From contig NZ_JADQAI010000005.1 of NCBI RefSeq assembly GCF_022129235.1, forward strand, positions 1 through 61,401: a stretch of 61,401 bases of DNA, written 5' to 3'. This document shows positions 18,929 to 28,186 of this stretch, piece by piece. The position numbers and the translations under genes are program-made. Numbering within the stretch: the first letter of the stretch is position 1; every line of letters begins with the position of its first letter. The DNA is from Psychrobacter sp. Ps6. GTDB taxonomy: Bacteria > Pseudomonadota > Gammaproteobacteria > Pseudomonadales > Moraxellaceae. The notes beneath the pieces were generated by a model. It searched no databases. It saw nothing but the letters and a program-made list of their open reading frames with translations, and was not told where the DNA came from.

Positions 18929-19645
18929 TTATTTGGTCAGCTCGATTGTACCATTGGCAGTGACTGAGATAGTGCTGTTACCAGACTCAAAGCTTTGGCT
19001 TGGTACTGACTCGTCTGCCATTCCTGATTTCATGCTCATAGCGCTATACATTGGACGTGGATAGTTGCTACCGGTATTCAAATTAACATTCACGACGCGA
19101 TAGCCGCGTGCATCCCAAGCACGAGTTAGGCTCTTCGCTTGCTGCTGAAAAGCGCGAGATGCTTCGGTCATTAGTTTTTGCTCTAGCGCATCTTTTTTGG
19201 TATCTGAGACGCCAAAGTTAAGATTGTCCATGACTAAGGTTTCTTGTAGATCCGCAATCAGCTGACTGGTTGCTGCAAAGTCTGTACTTTTCAAGTCTAT
19301 GCTTGCTTGACCTGTCCAGCCAATGATTTTGTCGTTTTTGTCATAGCGTGGATAGGTACGCTGCTGCCCGGTGCTCACAGTCACGCTTGGGTAGCGCTTG
19401 GCAATTTTCATGGCATTATTGATTGACGTGTTGAGCATTGTCGCTAATGTTTTAGCGTCAGTTGCTTGTGCTTTTTTATATAAGCTGGCACGTACTTCAT
19501 CGTTTTGGATTTCTTCTTTTATTTCTGTCTGAAACGTCAGTTGGTCGTAGCCTGTTGGCTCTGCGTGGGCGCTGCCCATCATTGCAGTCATTAAACAAAC
19601 CGTACCAGAGGCGAGTGCCGCTTTATTCAGTAGAGCATTTTTCAT
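18929..19645 (-). CDS. SIMPL domain (DUF541) periplasmic protein
   Basis: A 238-residue exported protein. A signal peptide (AALASGTVCLMTAMMGSAHA) precedes a SIMPL/DUF541 domain covering most of the mature chain: an N-terminal strand-helix part (LTFQTEIKEEIQNDEVRASLYKKAQ), a central VTVSTGQQRTYPRYDKNDKIIGWTGQASIDLKS split by strands, and a helical part (ASRAFQQQAKSLTRAWDARGYRVVNVNL). The biochemical role of the family in Gram-negative bacteria is not established. The start at ATG 19645 has an excellent TAGGAG site. It is convergent with the DUF4124 gene and divergent from ffs. Confidence 0.85.
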   Translation of the reverse strand: MKNALLNKAALASGTVCLMTAMMGSAHAEPTGYDQLTFQTEIKEEIQNDEVRASLYKKAQATDAKTLATMLNTSINNAMKIAKRYPSVTVSTGQQRTYPRYDKNDKIIGWTGQASIDLKSTDFAATSQLIADLQETLVMDNLNFGVSDTKKDALEQKLMTEASRAFQQQAKSLTRAWDARGYRVVNVNLNTGSNYPRPMYSAMSMKSGMADESVPSQSFESGNSTISVTANGTIELTK

Positions 19646-19847
19646 TATTATCTCCTAAATTAGTTTTCATATGAATGTTTTTAAAATCCATTTTCATATG
19701 GGAAGCTGTGCATCTCATTTTCTAAATGCGGACATGTGTGCAACTTCATTCACTAAAATAGCAAAATCTGTATAAGTTGCTGTGAGAATTTTGTGAGCTA
19801 GGTTACTGGGTTATTTTTCGATTAAAACAAACAGTTTTGAGATAGGG

Positions 19848-19876
19848 GTTGTAAAGTTAAAAAATCCTTGTATAAT
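19848..19876 (+). promoter_or_regulatory. Promoter of ffs
   Basis: TTGTAA and TATAAT (19871-19876) are separated by 16 bases, with predicted initiation at about 19883, the first base of the mature-like RNA. Confidence 0.7.
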
Positions 19877-19882
19877 CTCATC

Positions 19883-19999
19883 CGGTGGCTCCATTGGTAG
19901 CCTCGCAACATTGTTCTATGAATCCCGCCAGGACCGGAAGGTAGCAACGGTAATAGATTTGATGTGTGCCGAGGATGTGCTGATGGAGTCGCTTTTTTT
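19883..19999 (+). ncRNA. ffs: 4.5S signal recognition particle RNA
   Basis: The RNA partner of Ffh in co-translational targeting to the inner membrane. The universally conserved domain IV hairpin is plain: CAGG, ACC, the GGAA tetraloop, GG and AGCA around 19930-19946. The flanking arms GGTGGCTCCATTGG and TGATGGAGTC pair end to end, and the internal GTGTGCCGAGGATGTGC resembles the E. coli GTGTGCCGGGATGTAGC. The stem runs straight into eight T residues, so the molecule supplies its own terminator. The 5' end comes from the promoter spacing and is accurate to a few bases. Confidence 0.95.
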
Positions 20000-20055
20000 T
20001 GTCTAAAATTTGATAGATATTCTAATAAAGTACCCAATATATTGGTATTCTGTAT

Positions 20056-20085
20056 TAAGCCCTTCATTGTAAAGGGCTTTTTTTG
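20056..20085 (+). terminator. Second terminator downstream of ffs
   Basis: AAGCCCTT and AAAGGGCTT pair around a short loop and are followed by TTTTT. It backs up the ffs terminator and insulates lemA. Confidence 0.85.
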
Positions 20086-20196
20086 TCTCAATTTTTATTC
20101 GGTTTCTTATTTAAATTAAAAGCTTCATTGATTAATATGCGTTAAAATACAATGTATTAACGTTTATTAACATTCTGGATACTTTGAGGTTTGGTT

Positions 20197-20793
20197 ATGA
20201 AGATGTTTGTTTGGTTGTTCATTGTATTTGTGGTGCTAATCGTTATATTTGGGGTGTCCATATTTAATAAATTGGTACGTGCACGTAATCAAGCAAAGAA
20301 CGGCTTTGCGCAGATAGATGTGCAACTCAAACGTCGCCATGATTTGATTCCAAATCTCGTCGAAACAGCCAAGCGTTATCTGACTCACGAGGAAGAGACA
20401 CTGACAAGAGTTATTAGCGCACGCAATCATGCTCAAAATCTACAAGATTCGCATAAGCATCAGCCAGACTCACAAGAGCACATGGCACTATTTGCCAAAG
20501 CAGAAGGCATGTTGTCCAAAGCGTTGAGTCAGTTTTCGGCAGTGGTAGAAGCCTATCCTGAGCTCAAAGCGGACAGTATGCTCAAAGAGTTGATGGATGA
20601 GCTGACCAACACAGAAAATCGCATCGGTTTTGCTCGTCAGCATTATAATGATAGCGTGATGTTCTACAACAATGATCGTGAAGTGTTTCCTAACAATCTT
20701 GTCAGTACGACTTTTGGCTTTCGTCCGCTTAGTCCTTTGGTATTCGCAGACAGAGATGCCATTGCCAAAGCACCAAATGTTAATCTGGGCTAG
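20197..20793 (+). CDS. LemA family membrane protein
   Basis: A 198-residue protein with one N-terminal membrane anchor (FVWLFIVFVVLIVIFGVSIF) and a long helical soluble domain. Family signatures are NKLVRARNQAKNGFAQID, VQLKRRHDLIPNLVETAKRYL, ENRIGFARQHYND and the C-terminal FGFRPLSPLVF. The molecular role of LemA is unsettled. In many bacteria it is encoded next to an M48 metalloprotease, as here, with 39 bases between the genes. ATG 20197 is chosen over TTG 20191 because GAGG sits seven bases ahead of it. Confidence 0.93.
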   Translation: MKMFVWLFIVFVVLIVIFGVSIFNKLVRARNQAKNGFAQIDVQLKRRHDLIPNLVETAKRYLTHEEETLTRVISARNHAQNLQDSHKHQPDSQEHMALFAKAEGMLSKALSQFSAVVEAYPELKADSMLKELMDELTNTENRIGFARQHYNDSVMFYNNDREVFPNNLVSTTFGFRPLSPLVFADRDAIAKAPNVNLG

Positions 20794-20832
20794 GATTTAG
20801 ATAAATTTGGCCAATGTTAGGTAGCCCAGTTG

Positions 20833-23721
20833 ATGGATTTTTTTGGTGAACAGCGGGTACGTACACGGCGCAGTCTATTACTCTATGGACTGTTTTTTCT
20901 GATTGTGCTTGCTCATATGGCGGTGGCACTGGCTATCATGGGACTGCTGTTAACGATATTCACGGGTGGTATATATCATTGGGTGTTGATACTCGTCATT
21001 CTCTTTATATTAGGCAGTTTCGTTGGTGGGAGTTTTTTAGAATATCGGCGCTTGAGAGCGGGTGGTCGCGCTATTGCTCAGCGAGTAGGGGCAGTCAGAC
21101 TATTTATTGATAACAGTCAGGCACCATGGGAGCACAGTCATGGGGTTGCGCATCAACATCAAACCAAAGAGAAAGTTCACTATAGCTCACGTCATATAGC
21201 CGTACGCGATGAGCGCGACTTTCCACCTGTCTATCGTCGTTATTATGAAATTGCCCATCAGTTAGCGATTGCGGCAGGTTTGAGTACACCGATTTTATAT
21301 GTATTGCCTAATGAGCAAGGTATTAATGGCTTCGTCGCGGGTCGTCATAGCCAAGATATGGTACTTGTCGTCACCCAAGGTGCGCTAGATAAGCTGTCTG
21401 ATGAGGCGCTATACGGGCTAATTGGTCATGAGTATGGTCATATATTGCATGGTGATGCCACGTTCAATCTACAGCTGATGGTGGTATTAGCTGGGCTACA
21501 GATATTATATGATTGGAGCGATTCAATTCCTAACAGTCGCCATCTTGATAATACAATTGCCACCGATATTCCTTTTTCACAGAGACAAGTTGACAGTCGT
21601 GCACGCAGTATAGAGGCACAGACCGCCCGTTTTACCACGCACAGTGAGTGGGTTGCGTACTGGCAGACACAATCACAGCAACAGCAGGCCTCAGCTAAAC
21701 GTGAGTCTCGGTGGGTGCAAAGCAGACCTGCGATTGATCGTCAAGCACCCCGTAGTGTCTGGACATTACTGCTCCATGGTCTAAGTTTCTCAAGTATGGC
21801 AAGTGCGCAGTTGATTAAGCATAGCTTTAATCGTGAGCGTGAGTTACTTGCTGATGCAACCAGCGTGCAGTTAACGCGCTCGCCTGCGATCATAGAAACT
21901 TTAAAAGCTATTCACCAAGATTCACTTGGCTCACGATTATCGAGTATTGCTGATATCAACGGACTCAGCCATTTTTTCTTTGCCAGTAGTGGCGCGGACT
22001 TGGGTGATGTGTCTTGGTTTGCCACTCATCCAAGCTTGACAGAGCGTATGAGTGCCATTAATGCTGATGCCTATCGCAAGTTTGCCGTACAAGTCGCTAA
22101 AGAAAAGCGCATCAATCAGCAGAAAATAAAAGAAATATATCGGCAGCGTCGCTCAGGAAACTGGGGAGGTATTACAGAAAATAGCCTAAGTGAAAATTCA
22201 CAGAAAAAGTCTCAATTACCGCATCAATCATTATTCAATATTGATATAGAAGAAGACCATAAGCAGACCGCTACTCTTGATAAAGCTACAAATAACAGTG
22301 AGAGCCAGACAGATGAAGGTCTTGAGTTCACTAAAGAGGTAGATACAATTATCGATGGTCGCTTGCAGGTAGAAATAGCACCTATAGATACCGATAATTT
22401 GCTGAAGCCTTGGCAGGCCAAACCTGACGCTGACCTGCCAAAAGATACACTGATTGAAGCGAGCGATATTCAAAAGGTGTCACTCCCGCAATATATACTC
22501 GATCATATTTATCATCCACTTGGTGCGCAAGCGCTAATAGAAGCAGTAATGCTTTGCCATCAAAGCCGACCGCTGTCAACAAATGCACTATATGGTTTGG
22601 CAGATATTTGGGGTGAGGGCTTTTCTATTGAAAGTGACACTACTAGTCATCAGCAAGTATTACCGCATAGGATAGATGCTAAGCTACTGACCATAGTGGC
22701 CAATTTGGATAGACGTTTGGACAGTGCTTTGATTGTATTTGCATTAGCCCAGTTACGTCGACATGACTTATCTGAAATACATATCAAAAAATTAAAGCTT
22801 AAAAGTGACAGCGAACACAGTCACGAAAGCGATCAGTACTATAAAAAACAAGCAGAATGCCGTACGATGTTGTTGCGTTATCAACAAGGCATAGTTGAGT
22901 TGTTTAACCAACAGATGACATCTGATTTAACCAAAAGCTTAGCTTGTGATTCTGCAGATCAAAAAATATCGAGTGATCGCTCTCACTCAGCAGCGAATTC
23001 ATTCAATCATTCATTAGCTGTAGAGAGGAAAAAATCACCCATACTGTCACTCTGGCAAGCATTACAATTACAGCAGTTACTACCGATATTGTCTGAGGTT
23101 GTACGCGATACGGATGCGCAAACTCTATCCTCACAGACACTCAAAACTGGTATAGAAGGAATGAAGGTACAGCTAGATCCTTCAGGGCAAGTATTTGAAG
23201 CACTGAGCGATGCTCAGATGTCGATGGTGGTTCTACTGGCTTATCGCCTATCAAAAGACGCTAAAGGTCAGATGATCTCAATGTATGAGCGCTCATTATT
23301 GAGTGAAGGTGATGAGAGTGTGGCGCATTACATTGTAGATTTAAGACGTCATGCGCGTTTGGTTGATATTGATTTGACGACAGTGAGCGATGTCAACTTG
23401 CAATGGTTGTTATTAACGGCACAACACTTAAATAGTATTCAGTTATTAGCGATTATTGCTATGGTTCCTACGTCTACTAATCATTCTATCAAGCGCCCAA
23501 TAAATACTTTGGATAGTAGTAATTATCCAGAGAGACAACAGGATGGTAGTCAAATAGATTATAATGACGATAGCACGGTAAGATATGCTCATCATGAGTA
23601 TCGACAATGGCTAAGTACATTGCATACCGTGATGTTACACGATACGATAATCAGCCAAGATGAATATGATTGCCTGCTCGCAATGTCAGAGCGCTGGCTA
23701 GGCGTTCGGCAGCTTTTTTGA
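20833..23721 (+). CDS. M48 family metalloprotease with a long C-terminal region
   Basis: A membrane-anchored zinc endopeptidase of 962 residues. Two membrane segments lie at about 14-60 (LLLYGLFFLIVLAHMAVALA and a second hydrophobic run). The M48 core follows, with the HEXXH zinc motif in LIGHEYGHILHGD (His at about 199) and the third ligand region NRERELLADATSVQL near 338-352. The remaining ~500 residues (450-962) are soluble. They contain a polar low-complexity stretch with Gln, Ser and Asp around 450-530 and helical repeats rich in Leu and Gln that I do not recognise. The length greatly exceeds HtpX-type proteases (about 290). It shares a transcript with lemA upstream and probably with the holD-like gene downstream (62-base gap). 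A TTG at 20830 is an alternative start. Confidence 0.9.
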   Translation: MDFFGEQRVRTRRSLLLYGLFFLIVLAHMAVALAIMGLLLTIFTGGIYHWVLILVILFILGSFVGGSFLEYRRLRAGGRAIAQRVGAVRLFIDNSQAPWEHSHGVAHQHQTKEKVHYSSRHIAVRDERDFPPVYRRYYEIAHQLAIAAGLSTPILYVLPNEQGINGFVAGRHSQDMVLVVTQGALDKLSDEALYGLIGHEYGHILHGDATFNLQLMVVLAGLQILYDWSDSIPNSRHLDNTIATDIPFSQRQVDSRARSIEAQTARFTTHSEWVAYWQTQSQQQQASAKRESRWVQSRPAIDRQAPRSVWTLLLHGLSFSSMASAQLIKHSFNRERELLADATSVQLTRSPAIIETLKAIHQDSLGSRLSSIADINGLSHFFFASSGADLGDVSWFATHPSLTERMSAINADAYRKFAVQVAKEKRINQQKIKEIYRQRRSGNWGGITENSLSENSQKKSQLPHQSLFNIDIEEDHKQTATLDKATNNSESQTDEGLEFTKEVDTIIDGRLQVEIAPIDTDNLLKPWQAKPDADLPKDTLIEASDIQKVSLPQYILDHIYHPLGAQALIEAVMLCHQSRPLSTNALYGLADIWGEGFSIESDTTSHQQVLPHRIDAKLLTIVANLDRRLDSALIVFALAQLRRHDLSEIHIKKLKLKSDSEHSHESDQYYKKQAECRTMLLRYQQGIVELFNQQMTSDLTKSLACDSADQKISSDRSHSAANSFNHSLAVERKKSPILSLWQALQLQQLLPILSEVVRDTDAQTLSSQTLKTGIEGMKVQLDPSGQVFEALSDAQMSMVVLLAYRLSKDAKGQMISMYERSLLSEGDESVAHYIVDLRRHARLVDIDLTTVSDVNLQWLLLTAQHLNSIQLLAIIAMVPTSTNHSIKRPINTLDSSNYPERQQDGSQIDYNDDSTVRYAHHEYRQWLSTLHTVMLHDTIISQDEYDCLLAMSERWLGVRQLF

Positions 23722-23783
23722 TAAGAACTACCAAAACCCTCTAGAAAACTATATATACAACATAATTAGGATAGTAGAGTCGT

Positions 23784-24698
23784 ATGAGTGATATCCAAGA
23801 CCCGCTAAGTGTATTGCAGCGCCGTGTGCAGCAACGCCAAATCCTAGCGATGATGGGTATCAATCAATGGGTGCGGCCTGAGTCAAATACCGTAAATATA
23901 GCGGATATCATGATAGATTCGGTTGAGCACTCAAATACTGTCTCTACTGATACTGAATCCGCAAATAATGAACCCGCGAGCGCTGGAGCCATCGCTGAAA
24001 CCATAGAGACAGTCGATCAGCCGACCCGTGGTTATGATACGAATGACTTTTATAGCAGTGACCATGACAATGTGAATAACGATGCTCATGGTCTAGGTAT
24101 TCATGAACAGGCAGCCACTGAGCAAAGCCCAGTCACCTATAGTTTTGATAGTGTGAGCAATGAGGCATCTGCTAATTCAAATGTAACTCGTCTTCACAAT
24201 AGTCCAGATATCGAATCAAACCAAACCGCCGCATTTTTTATAGATGAAGCAGTGCAGTCAACAACTGCGCCTATTGCGTCACATCAATTGTCTCAAAGCA
24301 GTCATAATAGTGATAGTGTAAACGACGACAGCTTGAAAAAGGTAGCACCATTTAGCTTACAAGGTGGACGCTATGGTGACTGGGTGATATTGGTTGATAT
24401 TCAAGCACTTAATAGTGATAGCCAAAAGCTATGGAATAATATCACTCAAGCACTCTCAATGACTCATGAGACGACCTCATTCCCAATTTGTGCCGGTATG
24501 GACACAGTAGAGCTTGCCAATGCCAGCCTTGCTGGATATGTCTTTAGAATTGGTCTGCGCGAAGAGATAAAAGTTGCTGCTTTAACAGTACTACCTGAAG
24601 GTCTTCAGCACCCCAACCTTATGACTGTGCCTACATTAGACGACATGATTGCAGATAGTGATGCTAAACGTCAGCTGTGGGAGCGCATATCTCATTGA
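23784..24698 (+). CDS. holD: Probable DNA polymerase III psi subunit with a long disordered insert
   Basis: 304 residues in three parts. Residues 1-35 contain ILAMMGINQWVRPE, like the E. coli psi LQQLGITQW peptide that docks on the clamp-loader collar. Residues ~45-185 are low complexity (Asn, Ser, Thr, Asp, Glu) with no recognisable fold. Residues ~195-304 (GDWVILVDIQAL to the end) match the psi globular domain in layout; the end VPTLDDMIADSDAKRQLWERI parallels E. coli SPALTDLRANPTARAALWQQI. Psi links the clamp loader to chi and SSB. E. coli psi has 137 residues, so this protein is more than twice as long because of the middle part. The function is inferred from the two end motifs. It follows the M48 gene by 62 bases and precedes serC. 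Confidence 0.72.
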   Translation: MSDIQDPLSVLQRRVQQRQILAMMGINQWVRPESNTVNIADIMIDSVEHSNTVSTDTESANNEPASAGAIAETIETVDQPTRGYDTNDFYSSDHDNVNNDAHGLGIHEQAATEQSPVTYSFDSVSNEASANSNVTRLHNSPDIESNQTAAFFIDEAVQSTTAPIASHQLSQSSHNSDSVNDDSLKKVAPFSLQGGRYGDWVILVDIQALNSDSQKLWNNITQALSMTHETTSFPICAGMDTVELANASLAGYVFRIGLREEIKVAALTVLPEGLQHPNLMTVPTLDDMIADSDAKRQLWERISH

Positions 24699-24790
24699 GC
24701 TATATTAAAACTGATATTGATGTAAATTTTTTTATCAACAAACTGAAATAAAGGTCGCTTCTTTATTTCATCATACCTAGGACTGTGATC

Positions 24791-25927
24791 ATGTCTACAA
24801 CCCAAACGTCTACACCCACTGCTAATAATAGTACCCCGCATCGTCTGCCAAACTTCTGTGCTGGTCCTGCCACGATGCCAACATCCGTATTGGAGCGTGC
24901 TCAGAGCGAATTGCTCGACTGGCAAGGTCGCGGCCTATCGGTCATGGAAGTCAGTCACCGTAGCAAAGAGTACATGGCGATCACTGACAAAGCAGAAGCT
25001 AAGCTACGCACGCTTATGGAGATCCCAGATAACTATAAAGTGCTATTTTTACAAGGCGGCGCTAGCTTGCAGTTTTCTGCGATTCCATTGAACCTACTAA
25101 ATGGTGGACGCGGCGATTATTTGACGACGGGTGCATGGTCAGGTAAGGCGATTAAAGAAGCTCAGCGCTATGAAGCACTTGGTCTGGGTAAGATAAACTT
25201 GGTTGCGACTGGTAAAGAGGACAACTTTACGACTGTACCTGCCCAAAGTGATTGGAATGTGAGTGACGATGCCGCTTATTTTCACTACTGTGCCAATGAG
25301 ACTATTCATGGCCTACAGATATTCGAGCCACCACAAGTAGAGGCGCCAATCATTGCTGATATGTCATCGTGTATCTTGTCACAGCCGATAGACGTGTCTA
25401 AATTTGGCATGATCTACGCGGGCGCTCAAAAAAACATTGGTCCTGCAGGTTTGGTCATTGCAATCATCCGTGATGATCTGTTGGGGCAGGCAAGTGAGTG
25501 GTGCCCCATGCTACTGAATTATGAGCACCAAGCAGATAAAGAATCTATGTCTAACACGCCCGCGACGTACTCTTGGTACTTAGCAGGACTGGTATTTGAT
25601 TGGTTGGAAGAGCAGGGCGGTGTGGCTGCTATTGGCAAAATCAACCAGCAAAAAGCAGATCTGCTCTACAAAACAATTGACGACAGCCCTTTTTATAACA
25701 ACCCAGTCGATCCTCAATATCGCTCTATCATGAACGTGCCATTTACTTTAGCGGATAGTAGCCTTGATAAAGTGTTCTTAGAAGAGTCAGAAAAAGCTGG
25801 TTTGCTCAATCTAAAAGGCCATCGCGATGTGGGCGGTATGCGAGCCAGTATTTACAACGCCGTACCACTTGAGTGGGTACAGCAATTAGTCGACTTTATG
25901 ATAGCGTTCGAAAAAAAGCATGCATAA
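24791..25927 (+). CDS. serC: Phosphoserine aminotransferase
   Basis: PLP-dependent enzyme converting 3-phosphohydroxypyruvate to phosphoserine, and the matching step in pyridoxal phosphate synthesis. The 378-residue chain begins its conserved part at NFCAGPATMPTSVLERAQ. It has FLQGGASLQF, the YFHYCANETIHG segment, ADMSSCILSQPIDVSKFG, and the PLP lysine in YAGAQKNIGPAGL. The C-terminal GHRDVGGMRASIYNAVP is typical. ATG 24791 is chosen over GTG 24785 because AGGA lies at the right distance. It has its own terminator, and the upstream gap of about 90 bases could hold a promoter. Confidence 0.98.
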   Translation: MSTTQTSTPTANNSTPHRLPNFCAGPATMPTSVLERAQSELLDWQGRGLSVMEVSHRSKEYMAITDKAEAKLRTLMEIPDNYKVLFLQGGASLQFSAIPLNLLNGGRGDYLTTGAWSGKAIKEAQRYEALGLGKINLVATGKEDNFTTVPAQSDWNVSDDAAYFHYCANETIHGLQIFEPPQVEAPIIADMSSCILSQPIDVSKFGMIYAGAQKNIGPAGLVIAIIRDDLLGQASEWCPMLLNYEHQADKESMSNTPATYSWYLAGLVFDWLEEQGGVAAIGKINQQKADLLYKTIDDSPFYNNPVDPQYRSIMNVPFTLADSSLDKVFLEESEKAGLLNLKGHRDVGGMRASIYNAVPLEWVQQLVDFMIAFEKKHA

Positions 25928-25946
25928 GTCATAATAGCCTTTAAAA

Positions 25947-25982
25947 TAAAAGACGCCGCTTTTACAAGTTGCGTCTTTTTTT
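25947..25982 (+). terminator. Terminator of serC
   Basis: AAAGACGC and GCGTCTTT pair around a 15-base loop, followed by a T-run, about 20 bases past the stop codon. Confidence 0.88.
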
Positions 25983-26205
25983 ATGAGTATATTTATCGAT
26001 GCGTAGTTTTAGGAAGAAGCGTTCAATATCTGCTGCCATTACATCTAATACTGATGGATGTCGCACTGATGCCGCGTAACATAGCAAACCATTAGGTTAA
26101 AAAACCTAAGTTTGTTATGATAAAATTTTGCTATATCGCTATTTTGCCGTCAGCGCTTAATTTTTGATACTCGCATTGGTTAGCATAGAGGTTTGTTATA
26201 ACGTT

Positions 26206-28041
26206 ATGATGAAAAAAAATGCCCTGCTAAAAGCTTTTTTGCTAGCCATCACCGTCAGCTGGATACCGAGCAGTATTGCTGCACCTATCACAACGACAGC
26301 GCTTGGGCACAATAGCCCGACTGAGTACATTAATGCACCTTATATGCCCTATGCCAATCCAAAAGCGCCGTCAGGTGGTACGCTGTCGCTAGATACCCGC
26401 GGTACGTTCAACAGTGCTAATAAATGGATGACGACGGGTGTGGCGATGATCGGTACGGATTATCTGTATGATACTTTGATGACGGGCTCATTAAATGAAG
26501 CGTTTACCATGTATCCACAGCTGGCAAACAAGGTAACCTATGATCCAGAAGATACGAGCTGGATTGTCTATCACATCAACCCTGCCGCCCGTTTTTGGGA
26601 TGGGACACCTGTGACCAGTCATGATGTCAAAGCGACTTTTGATGCAATATTGAATAAAGGTCCGATGTATATTCGCAGCTATTTGGGTGATATCAAGGAC
26701 ATTCAAATTATTGACGAGCAGCAAGTCAAATTTGTCTTTGCCTCTGCTGAGAACAAAGAAATCCTACTGACGGTTGGTCAGTTTCCTGTTTTTGCAAAAT
26801 CCTCAATCGATACAGATTTTGAAAAGATCAGTCTGACACCCTTGATGGGTAGTGGGCCTTATAAGCTGGGACGCGTCGATGCAGGGCGTTCGGTGAGCTA
26901 CATACGTGATCCCAATTACTGGGGTCGTGATTTGATGGTCAATCGTGGTCGCTACAATTTTGACATGATTAAGTTCGTTTATTATCAAAGTGATGAGATT
27001 GCCTTTGAAGGATTTAAATCTGGTCAATACCGTTTTCGCCCTGAAAACAAAGCATCAAATTGGGTGAGTGGTTATAATTTCCCTGCAGTGAAAGCAGGTC
27101 TTATCAAAAAAGAGACCATAACCAGTCAAAATCCAGTACCAATGCAGGCGTTGGTAATGAACTTGCGCCGCCCAATCTTTCAGGACATACGGGTGCGCCA
27201 AGCACTGACGGCTGTTTATGATTTTGAGTGGATGAATAAAACTTTGTTTTACGGGCAGTATGAGCGATTGCAGAGTTTCTTTCACGGGTCGGAGCTTGCG
27301 GCAACTGGTACACCGTCTAGTGAAGAGATGCAGGTGTTAACGCCTTTATTGTCTGAGCTTGAACCGATTCAGCGTAAAGCCGTCTTAGCAGAATGGCAGC
27401 TACCCACCAGTGATGGCAATGGCTTTAATCGACAAGGCTTACTAAAAGCGCGGCAGTTATTGTTAGATGCTGGATTTTATTATGATGATATGAAGCTATA
27501 TCAGCCGAATGGTCAGCCTGCCCAAATTGAGATTTTGATGACAGGCGAGACCATGGGCCGTGTCTTGTTGCCTTATATTCGTAATTTAAAACGCTTAGGA
27601 TTTGAGGCAACCTTGCGCCAAGTGGATGGGCCGCAATATTATGAGCGAACGCGCCGTTTTGATTATGATATGGTCGTCGATGTGTTTGCCCAAAGTCTGT
27701 CCCCTGGTGCTGAGCAGGCTGCATTTTGGGGTAGTGCGGCGGCTGATGAGCCTGGCAATCACAACAGTGCTGGTATCAAAAATGTAGCCATCGATCAGGT
27801 GGTTGCTGATCTTGGGAATGCCAAAAATCGTGACGAAATTGTGTTATATACGCAGGTGCTTGATCGGTTGTTGCGAGCGGGTCATTATGTCGTACCATTA
27901 TATGGCAAGTCTGGCACCAATGTTGCTTATTGGGATCAATACCGTCATACAGACACATTACCGACCAACGCCGTCGGCATCGATTACTGGTGGGTGGATA
28001 AAGAGGCAGAAGGACGCATCAACAAATATTTGAAGCAGTAA
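26206..28041 (+). CDS. yejA: Peptide-type ABC transporter substrate-binding protein (YejA-like)
   Basis: Periplasmic family 5 solute-binding protein of 611 residues feeding the YejBEF importer. The signal peptide (LLKAFLLAITVSWIPSSIAA) is followed by the YejA-type opening (YMPYANPKAPSGGTLSL, then GTFNSANKW). WIVYHINPAARFWDGTPVTSHDVKATFDAIL is the classic family 5 block. Yej systems import oligopeptides and, in E. coli, the peptide-nucleotide antibiotic microcin C; the substrate here is inferred only. Adjacent ATG codons at 26206 and 26209 are both possible, with GAGG upstream. The next gene in the run is gloB rather than yejB. A perfect 8-base inverted repeat (TTTGACAG/CTGTCAAA, 28051-28088) follows the stop. 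Confidence 0.92.
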   Translation: MMKKNALLKAFLLAITVSWIPSSIAAPITTTALGHNSPTEYINAPYMPYANPKAPSGGTLSLDTRGTFNSANKWMTTGVAMIGTDYLYDTLMTGSLNEAFTMYPQLANKVTYDPEDTSWIVYHINPAARFWDGTPVTSHDVKATFDAILNKGPMYIRSYLGDIKDIQIIDEQQVKFVFASAENKEILLTVGQFPVFAKSSIDTDFEKISLTPLMGSGPYKLGRVDAGRSVSYIRDPNYWGRDLMVNRGRYNFDMIKFVYYQSDEIAFEGFKSGQYRFRPENKASNWVSGYNFPAVKAGLIKKETITSQNPVPMQALVMNLRRPIFQDIRVRQALTAVYDFEWMNKTLFYGQYERLQSFFHGSELAATGTPSSEEMQVLTPLLSELEPIQRKAVLAEWQLPTSDGNGFNRQGLLKARQLLLDAGFYYDDMKLYQPNGQPAQIEILMTGETMGRVLLPYIRNLKRLGFEATLRQVDGPQYYERTRRFDYDMVVDVFAQSLSPGAEQAAFWGSAAADEPGNHNSAGIKNVAIDQVVADLGNAKNRDEIVLYTQVLDRLLRAGHYVVPLYGKSGTNVAYWDQYRHTDTLPTNAVGIDYWWVDKEAEGRINKYLKQ

Positions 28042-28186
28042 GCAATACCTTTTGACAGGATCTGGTTTAGTAATAGCTGACTGTCAAACGTATAAGCTGT
28101 CACCACGCAGTAAAAACGAGAAGTAAAATCAAAGCGAAATAATTCAAAATAACGAGCAAAAAAATAACTACTGGTAAGGATTTGAC

